Counted from the first letter of the stretch, positions 1 to 6,640 are shown. The stretch: DNA of 7,896 nt from Bacillota bacterium (GCA_023451395.1 JAEXZL010000115.1:1-7896); one strand, 5' to 3'. Notes: generated by a model from the sequence alone, not told the origin. Made by a program: numbers and translations.

Positions 1-69
1 AAGGGGCTCGCCTGGAAAGCGGGTGTAGGGGAAACTCTACCGAGGGTTCGAATCCCTCTCTCTCCGCCA
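1..69 (+). tRNA. tRNA-Ser(GGA), 5' part cut off by the window edge
   Basis: The 3' part of a class II tRNA that reads UCC/UCU serine codons. The anticodon stem pairs 7-11 with 19-23 around a seven-base loop, giving anticodon GGA at 14-16. A long variable arm follows (stem around 25-41), as expected for serine tRNA. The T arm pairs 44-48 with 54-58 around TTCGAAT. The 3' acceptor strand is 59-65, the discriminator base is G66, and CCA is encoded at 67-69. The 5' acceptor strand and D arm lie before the window. The SRP RNA begins about 10 bases downstream, so both are probably cut from one transcript. Confidence 0.95.
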
Positions 70-79
70 TTTAAATTTT

Positions 80-348
80 GCCGTGCTAGATGGGGAGTTA
101 GCGGTGCCCTGTACCTGCAATCCGCTACAGCAGGATTGAATTCCTCGCTTCGGCTTTAACCTGTAGGGTCTGCCCCATACAAGTGGTGTTGAGAGTTGGG
201 TCCCACGCAACGGAAGCCCATGAACCCCGTCAGGTCCGGAAGGAAGCAGCGGTAAGTGGAATCTTTCGTGTGCCGTGGATTAACCTGGCTTGAGCTAACT
301 ATATGGGTAACGACTATAGGTTACTGTCAACGTGAGGTGCACGGTTTC
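80..348 (+). ncRNA. ffs: Signal recognition particle RNA, large Gram-positive type (6S-like scRNA)
   Basis: RNA scaffold of the signal recognition particle, which binds Ffh and targets nascent membrane and secreted proteins to FtsY. The ends pair: CCGTGC at 81-86 with GCACGG at 339-344. The 5' part carries the Alu-domain signature (GGTGCCCTGTACC near 101-114), and the S domain carries the conserved Ffh-binding helix with its GGAA loop and the A-rich asymmetric loop at about 231-250. The length of about 270 nt and the layout match the Bacillus scRNA with Alu and S domains, not the roughly 114-nt enterobacterial form. It lies just after tRNA-Ser and upstream of dnaX, as in many Firmicutes. The exact ends are inferred from the closing helix and may shift by a few bases. 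Confidence 0.95.
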
Positions 349-392
349 AAATTAAACTTATATACTTTGAATTTAATAACTTTAAAATAAAA

Positions 393-412
393 AGAAATAC
401 TTAGGTGTTTCT
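393..412 (+). repeat. Left copy of a 20-base hairpin repeat (decayed SRP RNA terminator?)
   Basis: An 8-bp stem (393-400 with 405-412, one G-U pair) around loop TTAG. It matches 1681-1700 at 19 of 20 positions. This copy is followed by CAAAACG and not by a U-tract, so it is a poor terminator. The two copies flank the L,D-transpeptidase gene. Seen directly: the repeat and its folding. Inferred: it is one half of an insertion duplication. Confidence 0.6.
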
Positions 413-422
413 CAAAACGATG

Positions 423-455
423 ATAACCCTCAACTAAGGATTAGTTGAGGGTTAT
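423..455. terminator. Probable terminator between SRP RNA and the convergent transpeptidase gene
   Basis: A perfect 14-bp inverted repeat (423-436 with 442-455) and a five-base loop. Reading plus, it is followed by ATTATATT, which is U-rich but interrupted. Reading minus, it is followed by a short run containing TTTT. It lies between converging transcripts, so it could stop SRP RNA read-through, transpeptidase transcripts, or both. The missing clean U-tract lowers certainty. Confidence 0.6.
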
Positions 456-505
456 ATTATATTGAGGGTTTATATTATCTCTTAATATAATCATTTTTAA
501 CAGGT

Positions 506-538
506 AGCTGGTATATAGGGAACTCCCATATACCAGCT
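506..538 (-). terminator. Hairpin just after the transpeptidase stop codon
   Basis: Stem of 14 bp (506-516 with 528-538, plus 518-520 with 525-527) with A517 bulged and a four-base loop. It starts three bases beyond the minus-strand stop codon. No real U-tract follows on the minus strand, so it may be an mRNA 3'-end stabiliser or a weak terminator acting with the 423-455 hairpin. Confidence 0.45.
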
Positions 539-540
539 TA

Positions 541-1548
541 TTAATAGTGTTTAAGATTATCTTCCTTAGTGGTAATTATAATATACGCACCAGGCTTTAC
601 TGTCTTCATAATGTGAAGCATAGCAGGCTCAGGTATACTTACACACCCTTCTGTGCTCTTGCTGCCGCTATCCACATGAAGGAATATAGCGGATCCCTTA
701 CCAACTACTCTGTTCATATTAAAACCTATAACTAAGGCATACTTATATGCTTTTTGATACTCTATTAACTTTTCACTATTATCAGTGTGTACTGGATCAG
801 TACCTTCATACCAAAGGTTATAGTAAGTAGGGTCTATATGAGAACCTCCCCAATATGAGGTAGGCGTTATTTGCCTATAATCCATTTTAGTTCCTGGATT
901 TCCTCCCTGACCGAAGGCGTATAAAAGTGGAAATGAGCCTGTAGGAGTAGTCTTGTCCCCCTCTGTTCTATTGCTTGAATAGCCTCTTGAGCCATGCCAT
1001 GATTGTGTATTAAAAGAGCTGCTCCAAGTCCCATCACCATTCTTATTCATAAGATAGAGCTTATTTTGAATTACTAACACTATTTGGTTTGTTTTCTTAG
1101 CTGTATTAGTGGCAGCTATTCTTTCTGTTAGTGTTGGCTCCTTTGCTACAGAAGTTTCTTTCTCCGCTGTCTTCTTCTTTGCTTCGGCATCTGCTTTCTT
1201 CTTTGCCTCGATCTCAGCCTTATTCTTTGCTTCAGCCTTAGCTTCTGCCTTCTTCCTGGCCTCTTCTTCCTGGGCTTTTTTCTTGGCCTCTTTTTCTTCT
1301 GCTAGTCTTTTGGCTGCCTCTTCTTCTACTATCCTCTTAGCTTCTGCTTCTTCAGTTAATCTTTTAGCCTCCGCTTCCTTCTCTTTAACTAAATCTTTAC
1401 CTTCTGTTGCTACATTTCCTGCATCCATAGCGACACCGCCTATAACCTCTGCTTTACTTGAAACATAACCAGTAAGTCCTACAGTGAACATTAGTGTTAA
1501 CATAACTGTTAAAGCTGTTTTCCTCATGATTAGCTTTTTCTTTAGCAT
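541..1548 (-). CDS. Exported L,D-transpeptidase (YkuD domain) with coiled-coil stalk
   Basis: 335-residue protein. YkuD-family enzymes cross-link peptidoglycan stem peptides (3-3 links) or attach proteins to the wall, acting outside the membrane. Residues 1-33 form a signal peptide or membrane anchor: a KKK/RK n-region, a hydrophobic core at about 12-28, and a possible cleavage site after SSKA. Residues about 52-132 are almost only A, E and K with R, giving a long charged coiled coil. The catalytic domain spans about 155-330, with the substrate-loop motif GDKTTPTGSFP near 197-207 and the catalytic His291 and Cys302 in HVDSGSKSTEGCVSIP. The start is the ATG at 1548: GGAGGG sits seven bases upstream. 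The longer frame begins with TTG at 1563 and would place this ribosome site inside the gene. It stands alone, opposite in strand to its neighbours, in a gap that in B. subtilis holds no such gene. Alternative substrates, or regulation rather than cross-linking, cannot be excluded. Confidence 0.9.
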   Translation of the reverse strand: MLKKKLIMRKTALTVMLTLMFTVGLTGYVSSKAEVIGGVAMDAGNVATEGKDLVKEKEAEAKRLTEEAEAKRIVEEEAAKRLAEEKEAKKKAQEEEARKKAEAKAEAKNKAEIEAKKKADAEAKKKTAEKETSVAKEPTLTERIAATNTAKKTNQIVLVIQNKLYLMNKNGDGTWSSSFNTQSWHGSRGYSSNRTEGDKTTPTGSFPLLYAFGQGGNPGTKMDYRQITPTSYWGGSHIDPTYYNLWYEGTDPVHTDNSEKLIEYQKAYKYALVIGFNMNRVVGKGSAIFLHVDSGSKSTEGCVSIPEPAMLHIMKTVKPGAYIIITTKEDNLKHY

Positions 1549-1680
1549 TATAATACCCTCCAATGTAATTATTAGCTATTATTAGATAATATATATTATT
1601 CATATAAGTATTTACATATAGTTGTGGTTAAATTAAAAATAATTTTACATAGTTAGTTAAATTTGTTAAATAATTATGTA

Positions 1681-1711
1681 AGAAATACTTAGGTATTTCT
1701 TTTTTGTTTTA
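1681..1711 (+). terminator. Intrinsic terminator upstream of dnaX; right copy of the 20-base repeat
   Basis: Perfect 8-bp stem (1681-1688 with 1693-1700), TTAG loop, then TTTTTTGTTTT. This is a textbook plus-strand terminator, yet the gene before it runs on the minus strand, so its natural client is missing. Since 393-412 carries a 19/20 copy right after the SRP RNA, I infer this was the SRP RNA terminator before the transpeptidase gene was inserted. Confidence 0.8.
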
Positions 1712-1734
1712 TAGAGAAATATAATTTATACCTT

Positions 1735-1765
1735 TTGTTAAAAAGAGGTTCTTTTAGTGTATAAT
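1735..1765 (+). promoter_or_regulatory. Candidate sigma-A promoter of dnaX
   Basis: A perfect TATAAT at 1760-1765 lies 35 bases before the dnaX start. The -35 element is less clear: TTGTTA (1735-1740, 19-base spacer) or TTAAAA (1738-1743, 16-base spacer). It sits downstream of the terminator at 1681-1711, consistent with dnaX having its own promoter. Confidence 0.5.
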
Positions 1766-1800
1766 AATAAGGTAGAAATGTTAGAAATGGGGTGGAAGCC

Positions 1801-3432
1801 ATGGCATACACTGCTTTATATAGAGAATGGAGACCTAAGAATTTTAAGGATGTTGTTGGACAGGAGCACATAACGGTAACTCTTAGAAATCAGATTAAAA
1901 ATGAAAGAACTGCCCATGCCTATCTCTTTTGTGGTACAAGAGGAACTGGAAAAACCTCCACTGCAAAGATTATGGCAAAGGCTCTTAACTGCACTAATCT
2001 GCAGGAAGGGGAGCCTTGTAATGAATGTGATAGCTGCACAAAGATAAATAAGGGCTTAGCAATTGATGTGACAGAATTAGATGCTGCTTCAAATAATGGA
2101 GTAGATAAAATAAGAGATATAATTGAGGATGTTCAGTATCCTCCCCAGGAAGCTAAATTCAAGATATATATTATGGACGAGGTTCATATGCTTTCCCAGG
2201 GAGCAGTAAATGCTTTTTTAAAAACTTTAGAGGAACCTCCTAAAAATGTAGTGTTTATATTGGCTACAACGGATCCTCAAAAACTTCCTATTACAATACT
2301 CTCAAGGTGTCAGCGCTTTGATTTTAAGAGGATAAGTTCTGAAAATATCACTGAAAGACTTAGAAAGATTGTTACAGAGCAGGGAGTTTTTGCAGATGAT
2401 AACTCTCTAAAGCTTATAGCAAGAGTAGCAGATGGAGCTATGAGAGATTCTCTAAGTATCTTAGATCAGAGCATTTCCATGGGTGGAGGAAAGGTTGAGT
2501 ACAATAACGTAATAAGTATGCTGGGTTTGGTGACTAATGAGAATTTATTTAAGCTTTCAGATGCTATAATTGAAAGAAATACTCAGAAAGCCTTAACTAT
2601 CATCGATGATATGGTGATGTCTGGTAAGGACATACAGCTTTTTATTAAGGATTTAATTATTCATTATAGAAATTTGCTTATGGCTAAGGTTAGTAATTCT
2701 CCAGAAAGCATAATAGACATGGCTTTAGAGCAAATAGAGCTTTTAAAGGAGCAGAGCGTAAGGATACGTACAGAAGAGATAATGAGAAATATAAGACTGC
2801 TTCAGGAGTGCGAGGAACAGTCAAGGGTAAGTAAGCAGGCGAGACTTTACCTGGAAATAGCAGTGATTAAACTATCTAAAATTGAATATGATACTTCTCC
2901 TGAGGTTATATTAACTAGAGTAAATAAGCTTGAGGATGCAATAAAATCAGGAAGAATTGCCGTAGCGGCAGCTCCTAAGGATTCAAAGGGTATATCTTCA
3001 GCTTATGGAGATTCGAAGAAACAACTACCATCAAAAGGAGCTAAGGCTAAGACTGAGGAGGGTGGTTCCTCCTATGTTAACAGTAGCTCTAAGGTTAATA
3101 TAGATATGGTTAAGAGAGCCTGGAATGATGTTCTTGAAAATTTGAAATCTAGAAGAAATATGCTTATATATGCATCTCTAGTTACAGGAAGAGCTGTTTC
3201 TTGCCAAGGTGGAATAATTGAGGTTATGTATGAAGAAGAATATGCCTTTAATAAGATAAGGCTTGAGAAGGATGAAAATCGTAAGATAGTAGATGAGGTT
3301 TTTTCAGAGATATTAAAGGATAAACTAAAGGTTGTATATTCCGTAGATCGTAAGGAGCAAAGGAGTAGAAGTACTGAAGAAATGCTTATTGAGGCCTTTG
3401 GTGAGGATAATATTAAAATTGTTGATGAGTAG
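1801..3432 (+). CDS. dnaX: DNA polymerase III subunit tau (clamp loader)
   Basis: 543-residue AAA+ subunit of the clamp loader, which opens and loads the beta clamp and couples the polymerase to the helicase. The N-terminus MAYTALYREWRPKNF is typical of DnaX. Visible motifs: Walker A GTRGTGKTS (45-53), zinc-binding cysteines 64, 73, 76 and 79, Walker B with DE at 126-127, LEEPP 143-147, the SRC motif with its arginine finger at 168-170, and sensor 2 GAMRDS 212-217. A low-complexity linker around 385-425 leads to the C-terminal domain. The chosen start is ATG 1801 with GGTGG five bases upstream; a GTG at 1792 in the same frame overlaps that site. I see no slippery A-run near the position where E. 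coli makes gamma, so a single tau-type product is likely. Length is close to that of B. subtilis DnaX. Confidence 0.98.
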   Translation: MAYTALYREWRPKNFKDVVGQEHITVTLRNQIKNERTAHAYLFCGTRGTGKTSTAKIMAKALNCTNLQEGEPCNECDSCTKINKGLAIDVTELDAASNNGVDKIRDIIEDVQYPPQEAKFKIYIMDEVHMLSQGAVNAFLKTLEEPPKNVVFILATTDPQKLPITILSRCQRFDFKRISSENITERLRKIVTEQGVFADDNSLKLIARVADGAMRDSLSILDQSISMGGGKVEYNNVISMLGLVTNENLFKLSDAIIERNTQKALTIIDDMVMSGKDIQLFIKDLIIHYRNLLMAKVSNSPESIIDMALEQIELLKEQSVRIRTEEIMRNIRLLQECEEQSRVSKQARLYLEIAVIKLSKIEYDTSPEVILTRVNKLEDAIKSGRIAVAAAPKDSKGISSAYGDSKKQLPSKGAKAKTEEGGSSYVNSSSKVNIDMVKRAWNDVLENLKSRRNMLIYASLVTGRAVSCQGGIIEVMYEEEYAFNKIRLEKDENRKIVDEVFSEILKDKLKVVYSVDRKEQRSRSTEEMLIEAFGEDNIKIVDE

Positions 3433-3453
3433 CATTAATTAGATTATTTAATA

Positions 3454-3482
3454 TAGTAATAGAAGGTAAAATACTATATAAT
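3454..3482 (+). promoter_or_regulatory. Weak candidate promoter before ybaB
   Basis: TATAAT at 3477-3482 in the 84-base gap between dnaX and ybaB, with a poor -35 match (TAGTAA at 3454-3459, 17-base spacer). In such AT-rich DNA a TATAAT can arise by chance. ybaB may simply be read from the dnaX promoter. Confidence 0.3.
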
Positions 3483-3516
3483 AATATGAGAAATTGCGTA
3501 TAAGGAGGTTTATCAT

Positions 3517-3858
3517 ATGGCAAAAGGATTTCCCGGTGGTTTCGGTGGCGGAAATATGAATAACTTGATGAAGCAGGCACAAAAGCTTCAAAAGCAGATG
3601 GAGGAAACTCAAAAGGAACTTGAAAATAAAGAATATGAAGCATCCGTTGGCGGTGGGGCTGTGGTTGTTAAAGCAAATGGAAAGAAACAGGTTCTTTCAA
3701 TAAAAATACAGCCAGAAGTATTAGATCCCGATGATGTTGAAATGCTTGAGGATTTAGTGCTCAGCGCGGTAAATGAAGCTATGAAGCAGGCAGAAGAGGA
3801 TGCTGCTAGCCAAATGGGTAAAATGACCGGTGGCTTTAACATGCCTGGTTTATTCTAA
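3517..3858 (+). CDS. ybaB: YbaB/EbfC family nucleoid-associated protein
   Basis: 113 residues, the usual size of the family (YaaK in B. subtilis). YbaB/EbfC proteins are small homodimers that bind DNA; their cellular job is not settled, but the gene is nearly always found between dnaX and recR. The sequence shows a Gly/Phe/Met-rich N-terminus, the helix MNNLMKQAQKLQKQMEETQ (about 14-32), the conserved strand region VGGGAVVVKANGKKQVLSIKI (44-64), and the acidic segment DPDDVEMLEDLVLSAVNEA (70-88). A Gly/Met-rich tail ends in PGLF. AAGGAGG eight bases before the ATG is a very strong ribosome site. It lies 84 bases after dnaX and 100 before recR. Confidence 0.96.
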   Translation: MAKGFPGGFGGGNMNNLMKQAQKLQKQMEETQKELENKEYEASVGGGAVVVKANGKKQVLSIKIQPEVLDPDDVEMLEDLVLSAVNEAMKQAEEDAASQMGKMTGGFNMPGLF

Positions 3859-3888
3859 AGACATTAACAATATGCATATTATTACTTA

Positions 3889-3919
3889 GAAAAAATTTTC
3901 CTTATGGGAAAATTTTTTC
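3889..3919 (+). terminator. AT-rich hairpin between ybaB and recR
   Basis: A 13-bp inverted repeat (3889-3901 with 3907-3919) and a five-base loop. Six T residues lie inside the 3' arm and are followed by CCTTT. It could be a leaky terminator or a processing site that lowers recR expression relative to ybaB. The U-run pairs with the A-run, so its strength is uncertain. Confidence 0.45.
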
Positions 3920-3958
3920 CTTTAAAATATAATGTCCACTTAAAGGATGTGATTACAA

Positions 3959-4555
3959 ATGGATTTTTATCCTATTGCTATAGAAAAGCTTATAGAGGAG
4001 TTTGCAAAGCTTCCAGGAATAGGTCATAAAACAGCTCAAAGGCTTACTCTTTATGTGCTTAATCTTCCTAAGGAAGAAGTGGAGGAGTTTTCAAAGGCAC
4101 TAGTTGAGGCTAGGGGAACTATTAGATATTGCTCTGTATGCGGTAATTTTACTGACTCAGATCCCTGTGCCATATGCTCTAACCCTAATAGAGATAAAAC
4201 TAATATCTGCGTGGTGGAGCAGCCTAAGGATATAATGACTATGGAGAGGGTAAAGGAGTATAATGGAGTATATCATGTTCTCCATGGAAATATATCTCCA
4301 ATGCAAGGTAGAGGCCCTCAGGATATTAGAATAAGGGAACTTGTGGCTAGGATGAGTCCTGATATACAGGAAGTTATTGTGGCTACCAACCCTACTATTG
4401 AAGGAGAGGCTACCGCTATGTACATATCTAGAATGCTAAAACCCTTAGATATAAAGGTTACAAGAATAGCTTCTGGTATTCCTGTAGGAGGAGATTTAGA
4501 ATATGCCGATGAGGTAACCCTTTCTAAAGCTTTGGAAGGAAGAAAAGAGATATAG
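3959..4555 (+). CDS. recR: Recombination mediator protein RecR
   Basis: 198 residues, full length for the family. RecR works with RecO (and RecF) to load RecA on gapped or single-stranded DNA during repair. Domains in order: helix-hairpin-helix LPGIGHKTAQRL (18-29); a four-cysteine zinc motif with Cys58, 61, 70 and 73; a Toprim domain starting at ICVVEQPKD (83-91), with VLHGNISPMQGRGP (107-120) following; and the C-terminal ASGIPVGGDLEYADEVTL (171-188). The start ATG has AAAGGA 11 bases upstream. It follows ybaB as in most bacteria. No missing residues or frameshifts are seen. Confidence 0.98.
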   Translation: MDFYPIAIEKLIEEFAKLPGIGHKTAQRLTLYVLNLPKEEVEEFSKALVEARGTIRYCSVCGNFTDSDPCAICSNPNRDKTNICVVEQPKDIMTMERVKEYNGVYHVLHGNISPMQGRGPQDIRIRELVARMSPDIQEVIVATNPTIEGEATAMYISRMLKPLDIKVTRIASGIPVGGDLEYADEVTLSKALEGRKEI

Positions 4556-4648
4556 CTGTTCTTTAATAAAGTTTTGAATATAAAGCCTTATTACTGTCAA
4601 TAATCAAGCTAGTACAGCATTTTTTTGCATATTAGCAGGAGGTTTTAT

Positions 4649-4915
4649 ATGAGAGATTTTAAAAATAAGAAGAGAGAACTTTTAACTATTAAAAGAGATT
4701 TATTGGATAATATAGAGAGAGCCTTAGGAGAAATGGAAGCAGCAGAATGTTTTTTTCAAAACACCACGGACCCAAAGCTTATTGAGGTAGCTATATATTA
4801 TAAACACGCTACTCTTACAAGATACGAATATCTTTTAAAGCAAGCTAAGGAGCTTAGCATTTCTATTAATGCTCAGGATTTATTAGATAGAAATTCTGTA
4901 CGGGCTGTGATTTAA
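4649..4915 (+). CDS. yaaL: YaaL family protein (DUF2508), function unknown
   Basis: 88-residue, mainly helical, soluble protein with no signal or membrane segment. It matches the DUF2508/YaaL family in size, in its charged helical composition (two long amphipathic helices around 1-36 and 43-68), and in its place between recR and bofA, the same as yaaL in B. subtilis. No catalytic motif is visible and no function can be given. The start is ATG 4649, preceded by AGGAGG with a six-base spacer; an in-frame TTG at 4625 lies before this ribosome site and is not used. It is separated from recR by 93 bases containing a T7 run at 4620-4626 but no convincing terminator stem. Confidence 0.88.
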   Translation: MRDFKNKKRELLTIKRDLLDNIERALGEMEAAECFFQNTTDPKLIEVAIYYKHATLTRYEYLLKQAKELSISINAQDLLDRNSVRAVI

Positions 4916-4960
4916 AGTGCTGTAATATTTACCGCCTCTCTATACATATTATTTAATATA

Positions 4961-4982
4961 TATCCATGTTAATGAATGGATA
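4961..4982 (+). other. Small hairpin next to the bofA ribosome binding site
   Basis: A 7-bp stem TATCCAT/ATGGATA (4961-4967 with 4976-4982) with an eight-base loop ends four bases before the AAAGGGG ribosome site. The core GGATGGATAAATGGATG downstream repeats the right arm, so alternative pairing with the start region is possible. A regulatory role is only inferred. Confidence 0.3.
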
Positions 4983-5000
4983 ATTAAAGGGGATGGATAA

Positions 5001-5255
5001 ATGGATGCACTTATTTATTTTATAATAGCTATGGTGGCATTAGTTATTATAGTAAAGATATTCTCATGGCCTATGAAAATATTAATGAAGCTTATTATTA
5101 ATGGTGTCTTGGGAGTTATACTCCTTTGGCTGGTAAATTTTTTTGGACAAGGTTTTGGAATAACAATTGGAATTAATGCAGCTACTGCTTTGATTGCAGG
5201 TTTTTTTGGAGTTCCAGGAGTTATATTTTTGATAGTATTCAAGCTATTTATATAA
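5001..5255 (+). CDS. bofA: Pro-sigma-K processing inhibitor BofA
   Basis: 84-residue integral membrane protein. In Bacillus, BofA sits in the mother-cell membrane around the forespore and holds the protease SpoIVFB inactive, with SpoIVFA, until a forespore signal arrives. The sequence is almost entirely hydrophobic: segments at about 4-22, 29-50 and 56-82, with the family-like features NGVLGVILLWLVNFFG and IGINAATALIAGFFGVPGVIFLIVFKLFI. This C-terminal half is the most conserved part of the family. AAAGGGG lies about eight bases before the ATG. The position after yaaL and before an rRNA operon equals that in B. subtilis. Some clostridia process sigma-K differently, so the partner proteases in this organism are not shown by this window. 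Confidence 0.93.
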   Translation: MDALIYFIIAMVALVIIVKIFSWPMKILMKLIINGVLGVILLWLVNFFGQGFGITIGINAATALIAGFFGVPGVIFLIVFKLFI

Positions 5256-5256
5256 A

Positions 5257-5288
5257 GAAAACAGACCGTAAAAAGCGGTCTGTTTTTT
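5257..5288 (+). terminator. Strong intrinsic terminator of the dnaX-bofA gene series
   Basis: GC-containing stem ACAGACCG/CGGTCTGT (5261-5268 with 5276-5283), extended by A-T pairs, with a seven-base loop and a run of six T. It starts directly after the bofA stop codon. Confidence 0.95.
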
Positions 5289-5428
5289 AGGGTTAAGATG
5301 GGAGTAGGAAGAATCACATCAAACATCTGGGTTATGAAAAATTTGTATTAAGAGGAGCTTTATAAATACATCATCTACTATTAGTATATTCTCCTACTAC
5401 TCTTCTGTTACAAAATAAATAACTATTT

Positions 5429-5456
5429 TTGGGAATTATATAATATATGATATAAT
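5429..5456 (+). promoter_or_regulatory. Candidate sigma-A promoter of the membrane protein gene
   Basis: TTGGGA (5429-5434), 16-base spacer, and a perfect TATAAT (5451-5456), 43 bases before the start codon. It lies in a 210-base stretch after the bofA terminator that otherwise shows no gene. With the strong terminator upstream, the next gene needs its own promoter. Confidence 0.55.
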
Positions 5457-5498
5457 AATATTAATTACAAAGGGTATGTATGAGATGGGGGAGAATAC

Positions 5499-6563
5499 AT
5501 GGAAAAATATTTTTCAAAATCTATGTTCAAAGAGGAACTCCATAAAATAAAATGGTTTTCTCCGATTGTTTTTTTGCTTATTTTTGTTATTTTTAATAAT
5601 ACAGGTATGGCAGGACTTTTAGGAAAAGACATCGGCTTTGACAGAACCTATGGAATTAAAAGCTACTTTTCTTTATCATTTATAAGAATCTTAATACTGG
5701 CTTTAGTTTATTATATAGGGGCATCATTACTTCTTTTAGATAAGAAAAAGCTTAAGGAGGATGCAGCAAAGGAGGGGAGGATAATTTATTTTGTTACTAA
5801 GGGAGCCTCTCTTCTAACAGCTATAGGGACAAGCTTTATGGCTGCCTTTTTTACTAAGCTTGTATTATATCTTATGAATTTAAAGCTCTTTTATGAGGAG
5901 TGCAATATAGGTCCTTCTTATTTAGTAAAATTCTTTGCTTTTCACATAGTTCTTATTCTTCTTATAGTGGCTCTAGCTATGCTTTTAAACTCTTTCTTTG
6001 GAAACATTTTTTCTGTAATTGTAATGCCTATACTAACAATATATTCGTTTTTGCTTTTTTTTGGAACTGGTTATTATCTAGTTAGTGAAACCTATGTAAG
6101 GAGCAGAAATTTTTTAGCTTGGGTTGAAAGTCTGACTGTTAATAAATTATATGAGGTTATTATTAATGATTACAGACTAATATTACAAAACAGTGGCTTT
6201 CAGTATGGAGTAACCTTATATATGATTATATTTGTTTTACTATTTATAACAATGGGTTTTTTCTCATATAAATATATGAATGTCCATAGGGTGAACAATT
6301 ATTTTATGTACTATGGAGTAGAATTAGTTTCACTAGGAAGCGTGATAATAGCAGGGTGCTATTTCTTATCCTTAGGCACTGCAGTGATAATTCTCCTTGC
6401 TAATGAGGAGTTAGAAATGATAAAGGCTTGGGATATGGCGTATAATTTGATGATGATTTATATTTCTATCATTGCTTTTATACGGATATTATATATTATA
6501 TTAAAGAATAGACCTTGGGAGATATTTATTAATAAGAAAAAAGAAGAAAACATTGAAGCGTAG
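5499..6563 (+). CDS. Multi-pass membrane protein, ABC-2 permease-like, function unknown
   Basis: 354 residues with about eight predicted membrane segments (roughly 19-34, 60-80, 101-127, 143-166, 168-195, 235-257, 273-301 and 313-336), short basic loops (DKKKLKEDAAKEGR at 81-94) and a Lys-rich tail. This layout resembles the permease halves of ABC-2 type exporters, but I see no family signature and no ATPase gene beside it, so the assignment is weak. It could also be a stand-alone membrane protein with another role. The start is supported by GGGGGAG at 5487-5493, five bases upstream. It forms its own unit between the bofA terminator and a bidirectional terminator. The first two helices enclose an extracytoplasmic loop (about 35-59) and there is a longer hydrophilic region at 196-232. 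Confidence 0.8.
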   Translation: MEKYFSKSMFKEELHKIKWFSPIVFLLIFVIFNNTGMAGLLGKDIGFDRTYGIKSYFSLSFIRILILALVYYIGASLLLLDKKKLKEDAAKEGRIIYFVTKGASLLTAIGTSFMAAFFTKLVLYLMNLKLFYEECNIGPSYLVKFFAFHIVLILLIVALAMLLNSFFGNIFSVIVMPILTIYSFLLFFGTGYYLVSETYVRSRNFLAWVESLTVNKLYEVIINDYRLILQNSGFQYGVTLYMIIFVLLFITMGFFSYKYMNVHRVNNYFMYYGVELVSLGSVIIAGCYFLSLGTAVIILLANEELEMIKAWDMAYNLMMIYISIIAFIRILYIILKNRPWEIFINKKKEENIEA

Positions 6564-6593
6564 TGTATTAAACTAAATATCATGAAATAAAAG

Positions 6594-6640
6594 AGACCTA
6601 TAAACTCATTTTTCAGAATGAGTTTATAGGTCTTATATAT
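6594..6640. terminator. Bidirectional intrinsic terminator between convergent genes
   Basis: A perfect 17-bp inverted repeat (6594-6610 with 6617-6633) with a six-base loop. On the plus strand it is followed by TATATATTTT; on the minus strand by a T-rich run (CTTTTATTTC). It serves the 354-residue membrane protein gene from the left and the HAAS operon from the right. Confidence 0.9.

Noticed and set aside
1109..1468. Plus-strand 119-codon open frame opposite the transpeptidase
   Set aside because: It is the antisense of the A/E/K coiled coil, which gives a repetitive Phe/Ala/Ser product; there is no ribosome site and the other strand has a clear enzyme.
2217..2223. T TTA AAA heptamer in dnaX, in the right frame for -1 frameshifting
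   Set aside because: It lies in the conserved FLKTLEEPP motif of the AAA+ domain, around codon 140, not near the end of domain III where gamma is made; a shift there would give a non-functional fragment. No downstream stem was evident.
4555..4626. Possible recR terminator (GCTGT ... ACAGC followed by T7)
   Set aside because: The five-base arms are separated by a loop of more than 50 bases without a good inner stem, so it is not a convincing intrinsic terminator.
4922..4948. Possible sigma-E promoter upstream of bofA (GTAATATT and TATACATA)
   Set aside because: The -35-like and -10-like elements only partly match and the 11-base spacer looks too short. The region is so AT-rich that such matches are expected by chance.
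5298..5351. 17-codon frame MGVGRITSNIWVMKNLY after the bofA terminator
   Set aside because: It starts ten bases after the terminator with no proper ribosome site and no promoter in front. It is too short to support without homologues.
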